From the NCBI GenBank assembly GCA_026874595.1, contig CM049317.1:41750401-41814400 (forward strand): a stretch of 64,000 bases of DNA. Reading direction: 5' to 3'. Both the position numbers and the translations under genes were made by a program. This document shows, in pieces, positions 36,718 through 47,040 of the stretch. Numbering within the stretch: position 1 is the first letter of the stretch; each line of letters opens with the position of its first letter. This DNA is from Sipunculus nudus. Its lineage: Eukaryota; Annelida; Sipuncula; Golfingiida; Sipunculidae. A model generated the notes under the pieces. It did not search any database. It worked only from the letters and a program-made list of their open reading frames with translations, and was not told the origin of the DNA.

Positions 36718-37159
36718 CTACGCATTTAATTCAATTTATTAAAACAGCAGCATTGACATACCTTCTGACCAGGTTATATTAACATCACTGAGAGCTAGGT
36801 TCCCTTGCTTTGGCGTACCAGTCTACGTTTATTTCAGCTCTGAGTTTAATGCGTAAAACAATTTTCATTTATACTTGTCATTCCCGGTCTCTTTGCGAAT
36901 AAAACCATATTCACTGAAGCATAACACTTCGCGGGCTAACAGGTGGTTGACCGAACAAACAGGACCCTATTCACCACAGTCCGGGCCGAATGTATTCTGT
37001 CTGTTCACTCCAGTTAGGACCATATATCTCAAAATAACACTTCAATACGGTTCCCGCCGCCTATATTACATTCACTATGGCTGGAACCGATTATAATAAT
37101 ATAAACACCATTAACAATGTTAACAAATATTGCTGAGATTACATCTCTACTCCTGACAT
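36718..37159 (-). repeat. Truncated 3' LTR of element 3
   Basis: Matches 43723-44160 closely; shared words include 'cattgacataccttctgacc', 'tgcgtaaaacaattttcatt' and 'acatctctactcctgaca'. Homology stops at ~36718, whereas the other LTR runs on to 43054, so about 665 bp of its 3' part are missing. The adjacent plus-strand 'taaccccctccctaa' is the polypurine tract on the coding strand. Confidence 0.85.
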
Positions 37160-37374
37160 AACCCCCTCCCTAAGATTATTTACAAGCATGGTTCTTTGTA
37201 AGAATATGTCTTTAAATAACTTCACATTGGTCAGGTGAATCACTATTCTTAAAATATTATATAATAGTTACATGCCTTGTACATATTAACCTGACAAATA
37301 CCTCACTGACGAAACATGATTTGTACATCCCATAAAGGAACAAAATGAAAACATATTTACATGTGGCTCTCTCG

Positions 37375-38400
37375 ACTTAGGTAGTCTGGTCCAACATTGT
37401 CCCGACCTCTCACGGCGACCAACCGGAACCGGAATTCCTGGAGCACCATTGCCCACCTCATAATTTTTTTATTCACAGTTTTCTTTTCATTGATGTAAAT
37501 TTCCTTACAAATAAAATTCAAAACGTTTTACACTCCATACAATGGCAAGACATTCCCTCTCAATTACTGCATAGTTTCTTTCCCTGGGCAAAAGCTTTTT
37601 GCTGGCATATGCAATTGGAAAATCTTTACCTTCTCTTTCTTGCATTAACACTGCACCTAGACCAGTGTCTGACGAATCTACTTTCAATTTGAACGTTTTC
37701 TCAAAATCTGGCATTTGTAGTATAGGAGGATTATCCAAGCATTGTTTTAACTGGATGAATGCATTTTCTTGTGCTTTCTCCCATTTCACCTTACCAGGGC
37801 TTCCCTTTCTGGTTAGTAGTGTCAATGGTAATGCTACATCTGCATAGTGGGGAATAAAATCCCTGTAAAACCCCGTGAGACCCAAGAAAGATCTAACCTG
37901 CTTCTTGGTCTCAGGCCTAGGGGACTCAGCTATTTTCTTTCTCAGTGCTGGATTTGTTCTAACCTGACCTTCTCCTACCTCATGACCCAAAAACTCCAGG
38001 GATTTGAATCCTAGTAAACACTTGGACGGTCGTGCTGCTAGATTTGCACTTCGCAGCCTGGTTAATACCTGCTCTAGAGTTAACAAATGTTCTTCCCATG
38101 TAACACTATGTACAAGTATATCATCAATATAATTGACGACATTTGGTAATCCTGCCAGAACGATTCTCATCATTTTGGAAAATTGAGCACTGGCCGTTAC
38201 TAACCCGAATGGCATGAATCGGAAGTGATATTTTCCTTCCGGAGTAACAAAGGCTGTTTTCTCTTTATCACTGTCTTCCATAGGGATTTGCCAGTTCCCT
38301 TTGGTGAGATCAATTTTGGAAAAAAACCTTACTGGAATTTAGAGCAGAAAAAATCTCCTGTGACTTTGGTATAGGTTCAGGATCGAACACAGTGATTTTG
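37375..38400 (-). pseudogene. Reverse transcriptase C-terminal part plus RNase H of element 3
   Basis: Pol enzyme that copies element RNA into DNA and degrades the RNA strand. Seen from 38281 downward: KEKTAFVTPEGKYHFRFMPF, GLVTASAQFSKM, the catalytic NYIDDILVHS (YxDD box), LEFLGHEV, KKQVRSFLGLTGFYRDFIP, then an RNase H start with LKVDSSDTGLGAVLMQE and the conserved IAYASKKLLPRERNYAVIER-EC block. The long frame stops at 37505. RNase H continues in another frame to about 37378 (KIMRWAMVLQEFRFRL, then DNVGPDYLSR), so there is a frameshift and probably a deletion. Between 38402 and 38281 the frame also shifts around the expected fingers segment. The domain lies downstream of integrase. Confidence 0.85.
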
Positions 38401-38401
38401 T

Positions 38402-39211
38402 TCAACTTTCTAAAGTCATTGTAAATTGATTTCTTCCATCTGGCTTCTTTACCATAACTATGGGATGACCATAATGTGAATTTGATCTCTCAATGATACC
38501 CATTTTTAGCATGTTTTCTACCTCTTGTCTAATACTTTTCCGTAAAGCCTGTGGCACAGGGTACGGACGTGATCTGATGGGTTCATCACTGGTCAGCAAT
38601 ATTCTACATTTTATCACTGATGTTTTCTTTGGTACATCTGTGAAAACATCTTGATATTTACAGAGTAGTTGTTTGACTCCATCTCTCTGTATAGAACCTA
38701 ATTCAGGGTTAATTTTTACCTGTCCTATATATTCTTTCTGTGTAGCAGATGGCATACAAATGAGACCTTCTTCATTTATTTCATCTACCTCTGCCTCATA
38801 TTTTATTTCTGTGTCACACAAAACTTCAGGATTCTGTACAACCTCAAAACATCCTGCTACAATATCATCAGAAGTTTCGCGCTCGAAGTACCGTTTTAAC
38901 AAGTTGATATGAAACAACTTGTGTGATCCATTGATATCAATCACATAGTCATTTTCGTGTTTGATCCCTACCACACTAAATGGACCTTTCCATTGTATCA
39001 GTAGTTTATCGGTTTCTGTAGGTAATTGGATCAATACTTTGTCCCCAATTTTCAACTTACGTGGCTTTGCTTTCAGATCGTAATACCGTTTGTACTTTGT
39101 GGTCATGTTAGCCAGAGATTCTTGCGCTAATTCCCAGGTTTCGGTTAACCTCTCTCTTAAATCAACCACATACTGATATTCTCTTTTAGCTTCTGGCGCT
39201 AATTGGTCCAT
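38402..39211 (-). pseudogene. Integrase C-terminal GPY/F module and RT N-terminal part of element 3
   Basis: A 269-codon open frame begins inside the integrase C-terminal region (KYKRYYDLKAKPRKLKIGDK) and has the GPY/F-type motif LLIQWKGPFSVV, then HINLLKRYFERE. An acidic linker follows. Then the start of reverse transcriptase: LLCKYQDVFTDVPKKTSVIK, the motif SRPYPVPQALRKSIRQEVEN, MLKMGIIERSNSHYGHPIVM and VKKPDGRNQF. So in one uninterrupted frame integrase is followed directly by RT, which is the key evidence for the inverted pol order. The frame breaks just after KPDG. Confidence 0.88.
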
Positions 39212-40070
39212 AATTCGCGCAAAATGGACATAGGTCCGCGAACGAATCTACCATACAACAACTCAAAAGGCGAATATCCTAAACTAGAGTGTGGGATTTC
39301 TCTGAGTGCAAACAATAAGGAAGATAAATATTGTATTGATTCCATTGTTTTGGCTGTTCTACACACAATCGTTTCAGAATTTTCTTGATAATTCCATTGT
39401 ACTTTTCAACCAAACCATTACAAATTGGATGATATCGTGTACTGGTCAATTGTCGTATAGACAAAAGCCTGGACACCTCTTTCATCAGATCTGAGACAAA
39501 TTGGGTTCCTAAATCAGAAAGTACCTCTTGAGGAATACCAACCCTGCTATTCAAGTTTATCAATGCCTCAGCTGCTTCTGGAGTGGAAATTGATTTCAAA
39601 GGGATTGCCTCGGGATACCGCGTTGTAAAGTCAATTACTGTTAGTATATATCTGTGACCTCTCTCTGAAGGAGGACTCAGGGGACCTATTAAATCAACGG
39701 CAATTCGTTGAAAAGGTACTCCTATCAGTGGCATTCTACCCAATGGAGCCTTAGGCACCCTACCCTTGTCTATGGTTTTCTGACACATCTCACAAGATCT
39801 GCAAAATCTTGAGAAATCATCGGTGATGCCTGGCCAATACAATTGGGTTTGAATCTTAACTAAGGTATTGTTAATTCCTTGATGTCCCTGAAACCAGGAT
39901 TCATGTGCTATCTTCATGATATGTTCCCTGTATTTCCTTGGAACTACTAAGACCTTTGGGCCTTTTCCTAATCTAGGATTTTCAGAATCTCTGAGTTGTC
40001 TTAACAGCCAACCTTGCTCAACCATGAATATGTATTTGGCAACTACATCTTCTGAATCAACTTTTCCCAC
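39205..40070 (-). pseudogene. Integrase of element 3
   Basis: Integrase inserts the cDNA into the host genome. The frame shows the zinc-binding HHCC region (HESWFQGHQG ... CRSCEMC), then a catalytic core with Asp in IAVDLIGPLSPP, Asp in VLSDLGTQFVSD and Glu in NGLVEKYNG, spaced as in retroviral-type DDE integrases. The frame shifts near 39320. In the next phase the family motif SSLGYSPFELLYGRFVRGPM continues to 39205, overlapping the next frame. It lies between protease and reverse transcriptase. Confidence 0.88.
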
Positions 40071-40908
40071 AAATGTTTTAAACTACTATCATCTTTCTGT
40101 GCTTTTAACAACTCGTTTGGTTCTACTGAAGGTATCGGTAAAACCTTCAACGGTTTTAGTTCATTCTTGCTCTTTTTTGTCTGGGACCTAGTTTGCACTA
40201 CCATTACTTCTTGTGTCTCATCATTAAGTGGTTCTAAGGGTTTTGGTTCTGTAATAGATTCTGTGGAACACGTCTCCAACATTCCCTGTACAGGTTGCCA
40301 ATTATGATTAGGATCATGAGGATCCCTTGCTCCCTCTACATTCCCTATTACCACCTCACACAGTGAATTCGGAATACTTAATGCCTCCCCCTGTCTAGAA
40401 AAATATGGTGAATATACCTGGATATTGACGACAGGAAATACTTTTATCGTGCCATCAATTAGCATAACTGACTGAACTTTATTTGTTTTCTTCCTTTTTT
40501 TACCAAATCAGATCTAATGACACATGTGCTACATCCTGAATCTCTCAACACAGAGACTGGAGTGTTATCTGGCATGATTCTGCCCGATGCTATAGGCATG
40601 TTTTTGAACATCGCCCCTATTGCTTCATAAGCCATTCCAAGTTTATGCACGTCTTCAGTTTTAGTTATCTCAACCCTCGATTTCTGATAATCTTCTACTC
40701 GTGTTAATGGCACATGGTCTATTTGCACACAAGCAGCTAATCGGTTTGGTGGCGGTGGTTGACTCTGCCCCGAAATACTTGAGCTACCACTCTCAGAACT
40801 ATCATCTGCGTGCCAAACCCATCTTCCTCTAGGGGGATTGCTAGGGGGATTGCCATCAGCTGAAGGCCTAGCCTGTGTCTGCTGATATGATGTTTCGCAA
40901 GTAACCAT
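40043..40908 (-). pseudogene. Protease region of element 3 (two frames)
   Basis: The first frame (40908-40459) holds a Pro/Ser-rich linker and the retropepsin active-site segment VSVLRDSGCSTCVIRSDL, with DSG rather than the usual DTG. The second frame (40465-40043) continues with the flap and C-terminal half, ending in EVVIGNVEGARDP, the equivalent of the family IGNxxG motif. A linker with VQTRSQTKK follows and leads into integrase. The two overlap by 7 bp in different phases. This could be a frameshift mutation, since no slippery signal was recognised. Confidence 0.75.
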
Positions 40909-40916
40909 ACCTTGAG

Positions 40917-42023
40917 CTACCTCTTTTTTAAAATGTGGTAATTGTGGACAGTCAAGTCACGACGGTATTGATTTCCTGCACAGATGTAACATGAAATTTT
41001 CCCCATCCTTCTATTATCACGACCTTTCTGACCTCTGTCTAGTTCCTTAGGGTTACTGCTCAAACTAGGTGTTTTCTTGTTTCCCAACTCAACAGATTGG
41101 TGTCGTGGAAATCTAGAGCCTTGGTCTTTATGTCCATTGGCACCTGATCCCTTCCCTGATCCTGACTGACTCGAAAACGAATTCAGCCCATGAGCTTGCA
41201 TATAAGTTTTAGCCCATTTTACTATCTGACTGAAAGTAGCACTTTCTCTTTCTTTAATATATATCAGCAAAGCTCTGCTGCAGCAATTCATAAATTGCTC
41301 ACATCGAATGAGATCTCTGAGGCTTTCAAACGACTTGCCTACCTTCGCTAGATCTAGCCATCTATCAAAATGACTATCAAGCGTGACTGCAAACTGATCT
41401 GGGGTTTCACCTTTCTCTGGCATGCAAGTTCTGAATTTCTTTCGAAAACCTTCTTGATTAAGTCTAAATTTATGCATAAGGACCTCTTTCACTTTCTCAT
41501 ATGACATGGAATCAGCTATGCTCATACGATGTATGGCTTCTTCTAATGCTTTCCCTGACATGAGAAAACTAAGAAAAATTGCCCATTGTTCATTTGGCCA
41601 CTTCATACATAAAGACATGCTCTCAAAACGTTTGATGAGCGCATCAAAGTTGTCCTTTTCCTCGTCAAACTTGGGTAAAGAAACAGGAGGAACTCCCATT
41701 GTCAAAGATTGAGAAAATGAACTCTCAGTTATACTAGAAGACCTGGTTATATCCCTCTCTTTCTCTAACCTTAACCTTTCTAACTCAAACTGTCTCTCAG
41801 CTTCCTGAGCTTGAGCCTTCCTTTCCTTTTCTCGTTCTTTCCTAACTGCCTCTGCTTCAGCTTTAGCTGCTTCCCTAGTGGCCTCTGCTTCAGCTTTGGC
41901 TGCTTCAGCCTCAGCCTTAACAACAGCAATTGCTCCGTCTATAAAAGCTATCAACTCTACTCCGCTCAGGCCTATCTCCTTACCAAGCTCAGCTGCACTC
42001 CTTCTAATCTGAATTACATCCAT
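40917..42023 (-). CDS. gag of element 3, SCAN-like capsid
   Basis: A 368-codon open frame starts at ATG 42023. Residues ~30-95 form an Ala/Glu/Lys/Arg-rich coiled coil. Residues ~115-285 are the capsid region. Its second half (GFRKKFRTCMPEKGETPDQF, then FDRWLDLA, then LRDLIRCEQFMNCCSRALL) strongly resembles the vertebrate SCAN domain pattern, which is known to derive from Gmr1-like gag. A Ser/Gly/Lys-rich linker follows, then a defective zinc knuckle around residue 343 (CYIC present, but the His/Cys pair is scrambled). The stop lies 8 bp before the next frame. The coding frame is open and may be nearly complete, but the element is otherwise broken. Confidence 0.8.
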   Translation of the reverse strand: MDVIQIRRSAAELGKEIGLSGVELIAFIDGAIAVVKAEAEAAKAEAEATREAAKAEAEAVRKEREKERKAQAQEAERQFELERLRLEKERDITRSSSITESSFSQSLTMGVPPVSLPKFDEEKDNFDALIKRFESMSLCMKWPNEQWAIFLSFLMSGKALEEAIHRMSIADSMSYEKVKEVLMHKFRLNQEGFRKKFRTCMPEKGETPDQFAVTLDSHFDRWLDLAKVGKSFESLRDLIRCEQFMNCCSRALLIYIKERESATFSQIVKWAKTYMQAHGLNSFSSQSGSGKGSGANGHKDQGSRFPRHQSVELGNKKTPSLSSNPKELDRGQKGRDNRRMGKISCYICAGNQYRRDLTVHNYHILKKR

Positions 42024-43030
42024 GTCGTTTCACATAGAATAACTACAGAGTTAAACAGACTCTAGGATTACTCACTGAATCCTTAACACAATGGAATTGA
42101 TCACATTCACCAATTCCTTATCAAGTCCACTACAAGAACTTGTTATTTCTGCTATCTTCAATAGCACAACCTCCCAGTTTATCCCTCAAAATTGGTAATC
42201 GTGTTCTTTTCGAACACCCACCTAAAGCTGAGCTAACCACTAGAGCTACGATACACCAACGTATCTATGTCCTTATCGCGAACATTCGACTATGTGAACC
42301 AACCTGCTACTGCACGTCACACGTTTAATGCAGTCTATGGTTCCACGAAACTATCAAAGACCCTGTTTGGTCACAATGCCACCTTAAATGGTCTATAACC
42401 CTGTATAGCCGCAACTACTTTACGACTCACCGTGTGATCCTGATTCACGCAGTATATATCACTGCCACCGACCTCACACAATATGTACTGTATATCAAAG
42501 TTTTAGGCGTACATTTAGCCCTAAACATGAAAATATATTATATAATAATCTCGTAGACTATACCCGTTAAAACCATCATTGTCAAAGGGGAATTTTAACA
42601 CTAATGCCAGCTGCCCTGACGGGATATCAAAACCATACAGCTTTGAGAGGAAAGTCCTACCTGGCTCTGTCCACTAGTAATCAATGGAGGAACTGACGAA
42701 CGGACGGCGTAAATAGGGCGCTCACAGAAACCCAGCTCCGGTCGATCGCCGCTCCTGACCAGGACCCATGAGACCCACCTCCTCAGCTGTTCAAGCCTCT
42801 TGCTGGCACCGCTACAAGGACGCACAAAAAGTTACTTGTGAATAAGCTGTACTCAGCCAAACTAAAGTTAGACGACAGGGTATGGATATTACTATACGAT
42901 TAACCTTTAAAATTATGAATATTCAGACCATTTAACCGTATTGTTAAACAGAGTATATTACAAATATGGAAAGTTCACATTTAACCTTTAAGGCTATTAC
43001 TTAATTCCCCACAACCACCGAACTACAAAG
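42024..43030 (-). other. Leader of element 3 between primer site and gag
   Basis: About 1 kb with no long frame. It is AT-rich, with a GC-richer part at 42660-42800. A tRNA-like stretch on the minus strand (~42255-42195) was noticed but is too poor to call. Confidence 0.6.
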
Positions 43031-43048
43031 ATCTCGGCGGGACCTCCA
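43031..43048 (-). other. Primer binding site, tRNA-Gln type
   Basis: The minus strand reads TGGAGGTCCCGCCGAGAT. Its complement, ATCTCGGCGGGACCTCCA, closely matches the 3' end of animal tRNA-Gln including CCA. It sits five bases inside the LTR end (CCCCATGACA), which fixes the 5' LTR boundary at 43054. Confidence 0.8.
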
Positions 43049-43053
43049 TTATT

Positions 43054-44160
43054 TGTCATGGGGAAAAAAGAATTGCCACAATGATAACCAAATATATAAC
43101 AATATTTTAATACGAAATAAAAAAATTCAAAATGATACATAATATGAGATCTTAGAGGTATATATATAGGCCTTTTGATTCTGTTTATAGCACCAGATTA
43201 AGTCCAATTTAAGGAATATTGAGCTTATAGCAATATAGTCCAGTTTATAGAATTATGTGACCGGTCCACACACACACACATCCTGGATAGCCTGCTTGAG
43301 TCTCTCACGACCCTCACGACACTGATGACTCCATGGCATCTCCTGGGATGGCAACGACAAGTTTTTCCAAATAGCGGTCGAAACCAGTCCTGGTAACGGT
43401 CCCTGTAGACAATTAAAAGATCCAAAGGTTTGGATACTAATTCACCCTCTCTGCAAGCATCTTAAATCCTAACTATCTGGTACCAGAACTTGTACGTTCC
43501 GTCAACGATATAATGTACGTGTCGTCATACACGGTATACGATATACATTTACGTATCTACACAATTATAGCATTTTTTTGGTGACATTCATAACGTACTA
43601 CTGATCTTTACAATACAACATTATCGTTACTGAACAGACTTATATATGGCTCATGTTCTGGTTATTCTTTCCAGGAACATCCCATAATATTCTTTGAATA
43701 TATTTCATCGGTCTACATAATGTACGCATGTAATTCAATTTACTAAAACAGCAGCATTGACATACCTTCTGACCAGGTTATATTAACATCACTGAGAGCT
43801 AGGTTCCCTTGCTGTGGCGTACCAGTCTACGTTTATTTCTGCTCTGAGTTTAATGCGTAAAACAATTTTCATTTATACTTGTCATTCCCGGTCTCTTAGC
43901 GACTAAAACCATATTCACTGAAGCATAACACTTCGCGGGCTTACAGGTGGTTGACCGAACAACAGGACCCTATTCACCACAGTCCGGGCCGAATGTATTC
44001 TGTCTGTTCACTCCAGTTAGGACCATTTATCTCAAAATAACACTTCAATATGGTTCGGGCCGCCTATATTACATTCACTATGGCTGGAACCGATTATAAT
44101 AATATAAACACCGTTAACAATGTTAACAAATATTACTGAGATTACATCTCTACTCCTGAC
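43054..44160 (-). repeat. 5' LTR of element 3 (1,107 bp)
   Basis: On the minus strand it begins TGTCAGGAGT at 44160 and ends CCCCATGACA at 43054, giving TGTCA/TGACA termini. Its first ~440 bp match the truncated 3' LTR at 36718-37159. The outer end joins directly to element 2 LTR sequence at 44161. Confidence 0.8.
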
Positions 44161-44741
44161 AGTTATAAATAGGGGGCTGTGTTTTAGAGCCGAGAGAGAG
44201 GTGAGAGAATATTCCAGCGGACACAGAAGAGTGGGACCTTTTCCGATACATGCAGCAGTTAAAGATTTTCTTCAAATTTATGACGGATTTTTGTAGTCTT
44301 CAGTTTGCCTTTCGGATCACTGCTAGGATTTCAGTTTTGGATAACCGTAGATTGATTTTGCAATTACATTGGACTGTTATTCTCGGAGAAGATTTGTGTG
44401 AACTGTTCATCCGGCTTATACATTTTAAAGGACCTATCGCTGTGACAGTGGTGGTATCCAGGTACTGTGCACTTTGTTTATTTTACTTTGTGACTATTGA
44501 TTTGCTGTTATACTGCTGTTATACTGTGTAATTGTATTGATTTAGTGTATTGTAATGTTAGGGTTGTTGAAATTGTTGAATAAATTATAGTTATTTATTG
44601 ACAAAAAAACACTGACTTCTTTATTCATCACCCTAGACAATTCACGCTGCCTAGTGTTACAGAATCTGATTTTTTTTTTCTCCATTACAAAATTTATGTT
44701 TATCACGCATACGTGATCTGTTGATATAAGGTCCTGTAACA
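44161..44741 (+). repeat. 5' LTR of element 2, truncated at the TATA box
   Basis: Matches 50226-50795 of the 3' LTR from 'gttataaatagggggctgtg' onward and ends CCTGTAACA. The U3 part (about 290 bp) is missing, exactly at the point where the element 3 LTR ends, as expected if element 3 inserted here. Confidence 0.88.
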
Positions 44742-44910
44742 CAAAAATTTGGAACTCGTCCTTGATGCTTAATAGTTTTGAAAATTTATTAGGCCTTGAC
44801 CTAGACATATTGTTTACGATACATTGTTTACAAGATTACATATTATTTACAATACATTGTTTACAGGATTTATCTCAGTGTTTTTTTTGTTATTGATTTA
44901 ACATCTTAAC

Positions 44911-46660
44911 TTGACAGAGATCAAGCCAGAGACATTTATTGCGGATCTTGACCCTGATCAACTTGAACTGTTGACAAAGGAACAGTTGTTGCGTTTGGGA
45001 CAACACTTAGGGCTTAGTGGGAAAAAAGCTTTGAGAAAGCCTGATATCTTTGATAAAATCATGCAAGATCTAGTTAGCAAAGGTTCAATTGAAGAGAGTA
45101 AAGTGGAAACATAAAAAAATGACAGCCTTGCTATGCAAGCTTTTTAGAATTTTAAAAGTTGGAAAGGCAACAAGAGTTAGCATTAAAAGAGAGGGAAGAA
45201 CGGTTAGAAAGAGAAAGACTAGAAAAAGAAAGAGACAGGCTAGAAAAAGAAAAAGAAACTGAGTTAAAACGACTGGAGTTAGAAAGACTTAAACTATAAC
45301 ATAGTCTAAGTGCTGCCCCAACTCACAGTTTTGATATTACAAAACACATTAGACATGTCCCACGTTTTCAAGAAAAAGAGGTTGATAAATATTTTTACAC
45401 TTTGAGAAAGAAGATGAAAATTAAAAATGATCTAAGGAAAATTGGACTATGCTGTTACAAAGTGTATTGACATGCAAGGCCAGAGAAATTTATACAGAGC
45501 TTTCAGTAGAAGCTGCTGCTGACTAGGACCTGGTAAAACGGTTAATCCTAAAAGCTTATGATTTAGTTCCGGAGGCTTACCGCCAGAAATTCAGAAATTG
45601 GAAAAAGCGCAAAGAACAGACCGACGTCGAATTTGCTTGGACAAAAGAGCAGTTGTTTGATCGCCGGTTGTAGTTTTAAACAATTAAATGAAAGATTATG
45701 ACAAATTGCGCCAGTTGATTTTGCTTGAAGAATTTAAGCGCTGCATTAACGCAGATGTTAAAACTTTTCTTGATGAGAAAAGTCCTGAAACTCTTGACAT
45801 TGCTGCTCTATTAGTTGATGATTATTCATTAACACACAAAATGTCGTTTACTATCAAATCAAACCAGTCATTCACAAACAAGAATGTAAATCAGTATGGT
45901 CAAGAGAAGTTTAAAGCGCAGTCACCCAGTACTAGTAGTCCTGATAGTTCAGCAAAGTCCATTGCTACACCTCAGTCCATGTCCACTACGTCTAAGTCCA
46001 ACAAAGACCAGTCATTTGCAAAGAAAATCTGCAATTACTACAAGAAGGAAGGTCATCTAATATCTGACAGCTGGAAACTTGCGAATAAACCAAATAGCAA
46101 ACCTTCTGGTTTTGTTTCAAAATCTATGCATAGCATAGTACAAAAGCCAGGCTCTTTTCATGTAAATAAGGGGTACAACTCCTTTATTGTCTCTAATAAA
46201 GAGTTTGATGCTACGGAGGCCCACGTGCCGTCTGAATTCAAAGAAGAATCGGTAGCTTGCGGGGTAAAAACCTCAGTTGATTCATGCGAGGAATTCAATT
46301 AGGCTAGGTCCTTTCAAGACTCCTGCGAGGAGTATCCTTTAAATAAGGCTAAGTCCTTTTATGATTCTTGCGAGAGTATTTAAAATGAGGCCAGGTCCTC
46401 TTATGACAAACAGAAGTTTGTTTCTGCTGAGGATAATTCTTCTGTTGACTCCCATTTGGAGTTTTATTTTTAAAAAGATGTAGATTCCTTTGAGGACTCT
46501 GAAAAATTCAGACTTTATGACTGACACTGTCAACGTCAGTTCTTTGTTTGATGAAACTAAGGTAGTAGATTCCTCTCCTGACTCTGAAATTGAGTTATTT
46601 GAGCCATTCATACATTATGGTTTTGTATCACTTTCAAATGATTTTCACACTCTACCCCTA
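44911..46660 (+). pseudogene. gag of element 2 (decayed)
   Basis: The start codon position of element 1 (ATG) is TTG here (44911). The N-terminal motif follows (DLDPDQLELLTKEQLLRLGQ, then HLGLSGKKALRKPDI) to a stop at 45112-45114. Coiled-coil coding (45150-45290) and the capsid are broken by frameshifts. An open segment at 45688-46302 carries the SCAN-like 'KLRQLILLEEFKRCINADVK' part. Its nucleocapsid knuckle is defective: two of the three Cys positions are replaced (46030-46071, CNYYKKEGHLISDS). A Ser/Glu-rich tail with repeated 'DSCEE' words follows. It is clearly homologous to the gag of element 1. Confidence 0.82.
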
Positions 46661-47040
46661 TTAGAATTCTGAGGGACACTGCTACAGGCCAGACTCTCAT
46701 GTTAGCAAACACTTTGCAATTTTCTAATAGGTCTTTTACCGGTGCACATGCACTTGTTAATGGTGTGTTTTCAGACAAGCACACTTCAGTTCCGCATCAC
46801 AGTATCCTTTTAAAGTCAGACCTAATTTCTGGGAATATTACTGTGGGCATTAGAACCACTTTACCCTTTAAGGGAATTCAGTTGCTACTAGGCACCGATG
46901 TTGCAGGTGACAAAGTACAGCCTGTACCAATAGTGACAGAAAAGCCGTCACTTGATCAGGACACTGATCCTGAAAGTCAGGAAATTTCTGGTTTGTATCA
47001 TTCATATACTGTAACAAGATCTATGGCCAAGAAAAAAACA
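46661..47040 (+). pseudogene. Protease region of element 2
   Basis: The active-site neighbourhood is probably at ~46672-46690 (RDTATGQTL in the best phase, a damaged DTG). The open frame from 46699 contains NGVFSDKHTSVPHHSILLKS and the retropepsin C-terminal signature LLLGTDVAGDKVQP. It then runs, without a break, through a linker (TRSMAKKKTHED) into integrase. Confidence 0.72.

Larger units (their letters stand above)
36718..44160 (-). mobile_element. LTR retrotransposon 3 (Ty3/Gypsy with integrase before RT), minus strand
   Basis: Reading on the minus strand, the order is: 5' LTR (44160-43054), tRNA-Gln primer site (43048-43031), ~1-kb leader, gag (42023-40917), protease, integrase (40070-39205), GPY/F module, reverse transcriptase, RNase H (ending ~37378), polypurine tract (~37175-37160), and a truncated 3' LTR (37159-36718). 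Integrase upstream of RT is the Gmr1-type, Ty1/copia-like order within Ty3/Gypsy. Several frameshifts show that it is inactive. Its intact 5' LTR end abuts the truncated LTR of element 2 with no spacer. Confidence 0.85.

Noticed and set aside
42195-42255. tRNA-like sequence on the minus strand inside the element 3 leader (A-box-like 'tagctctagtggttagc', B-box-like 'gttcgaaaa')
   Set aside because: The B box lacks the conserved end, the arms do not fold into a convincing cloverleaf by eye, and no acceptor stem was found. It might be an old tRNA-derived SINE fragment.
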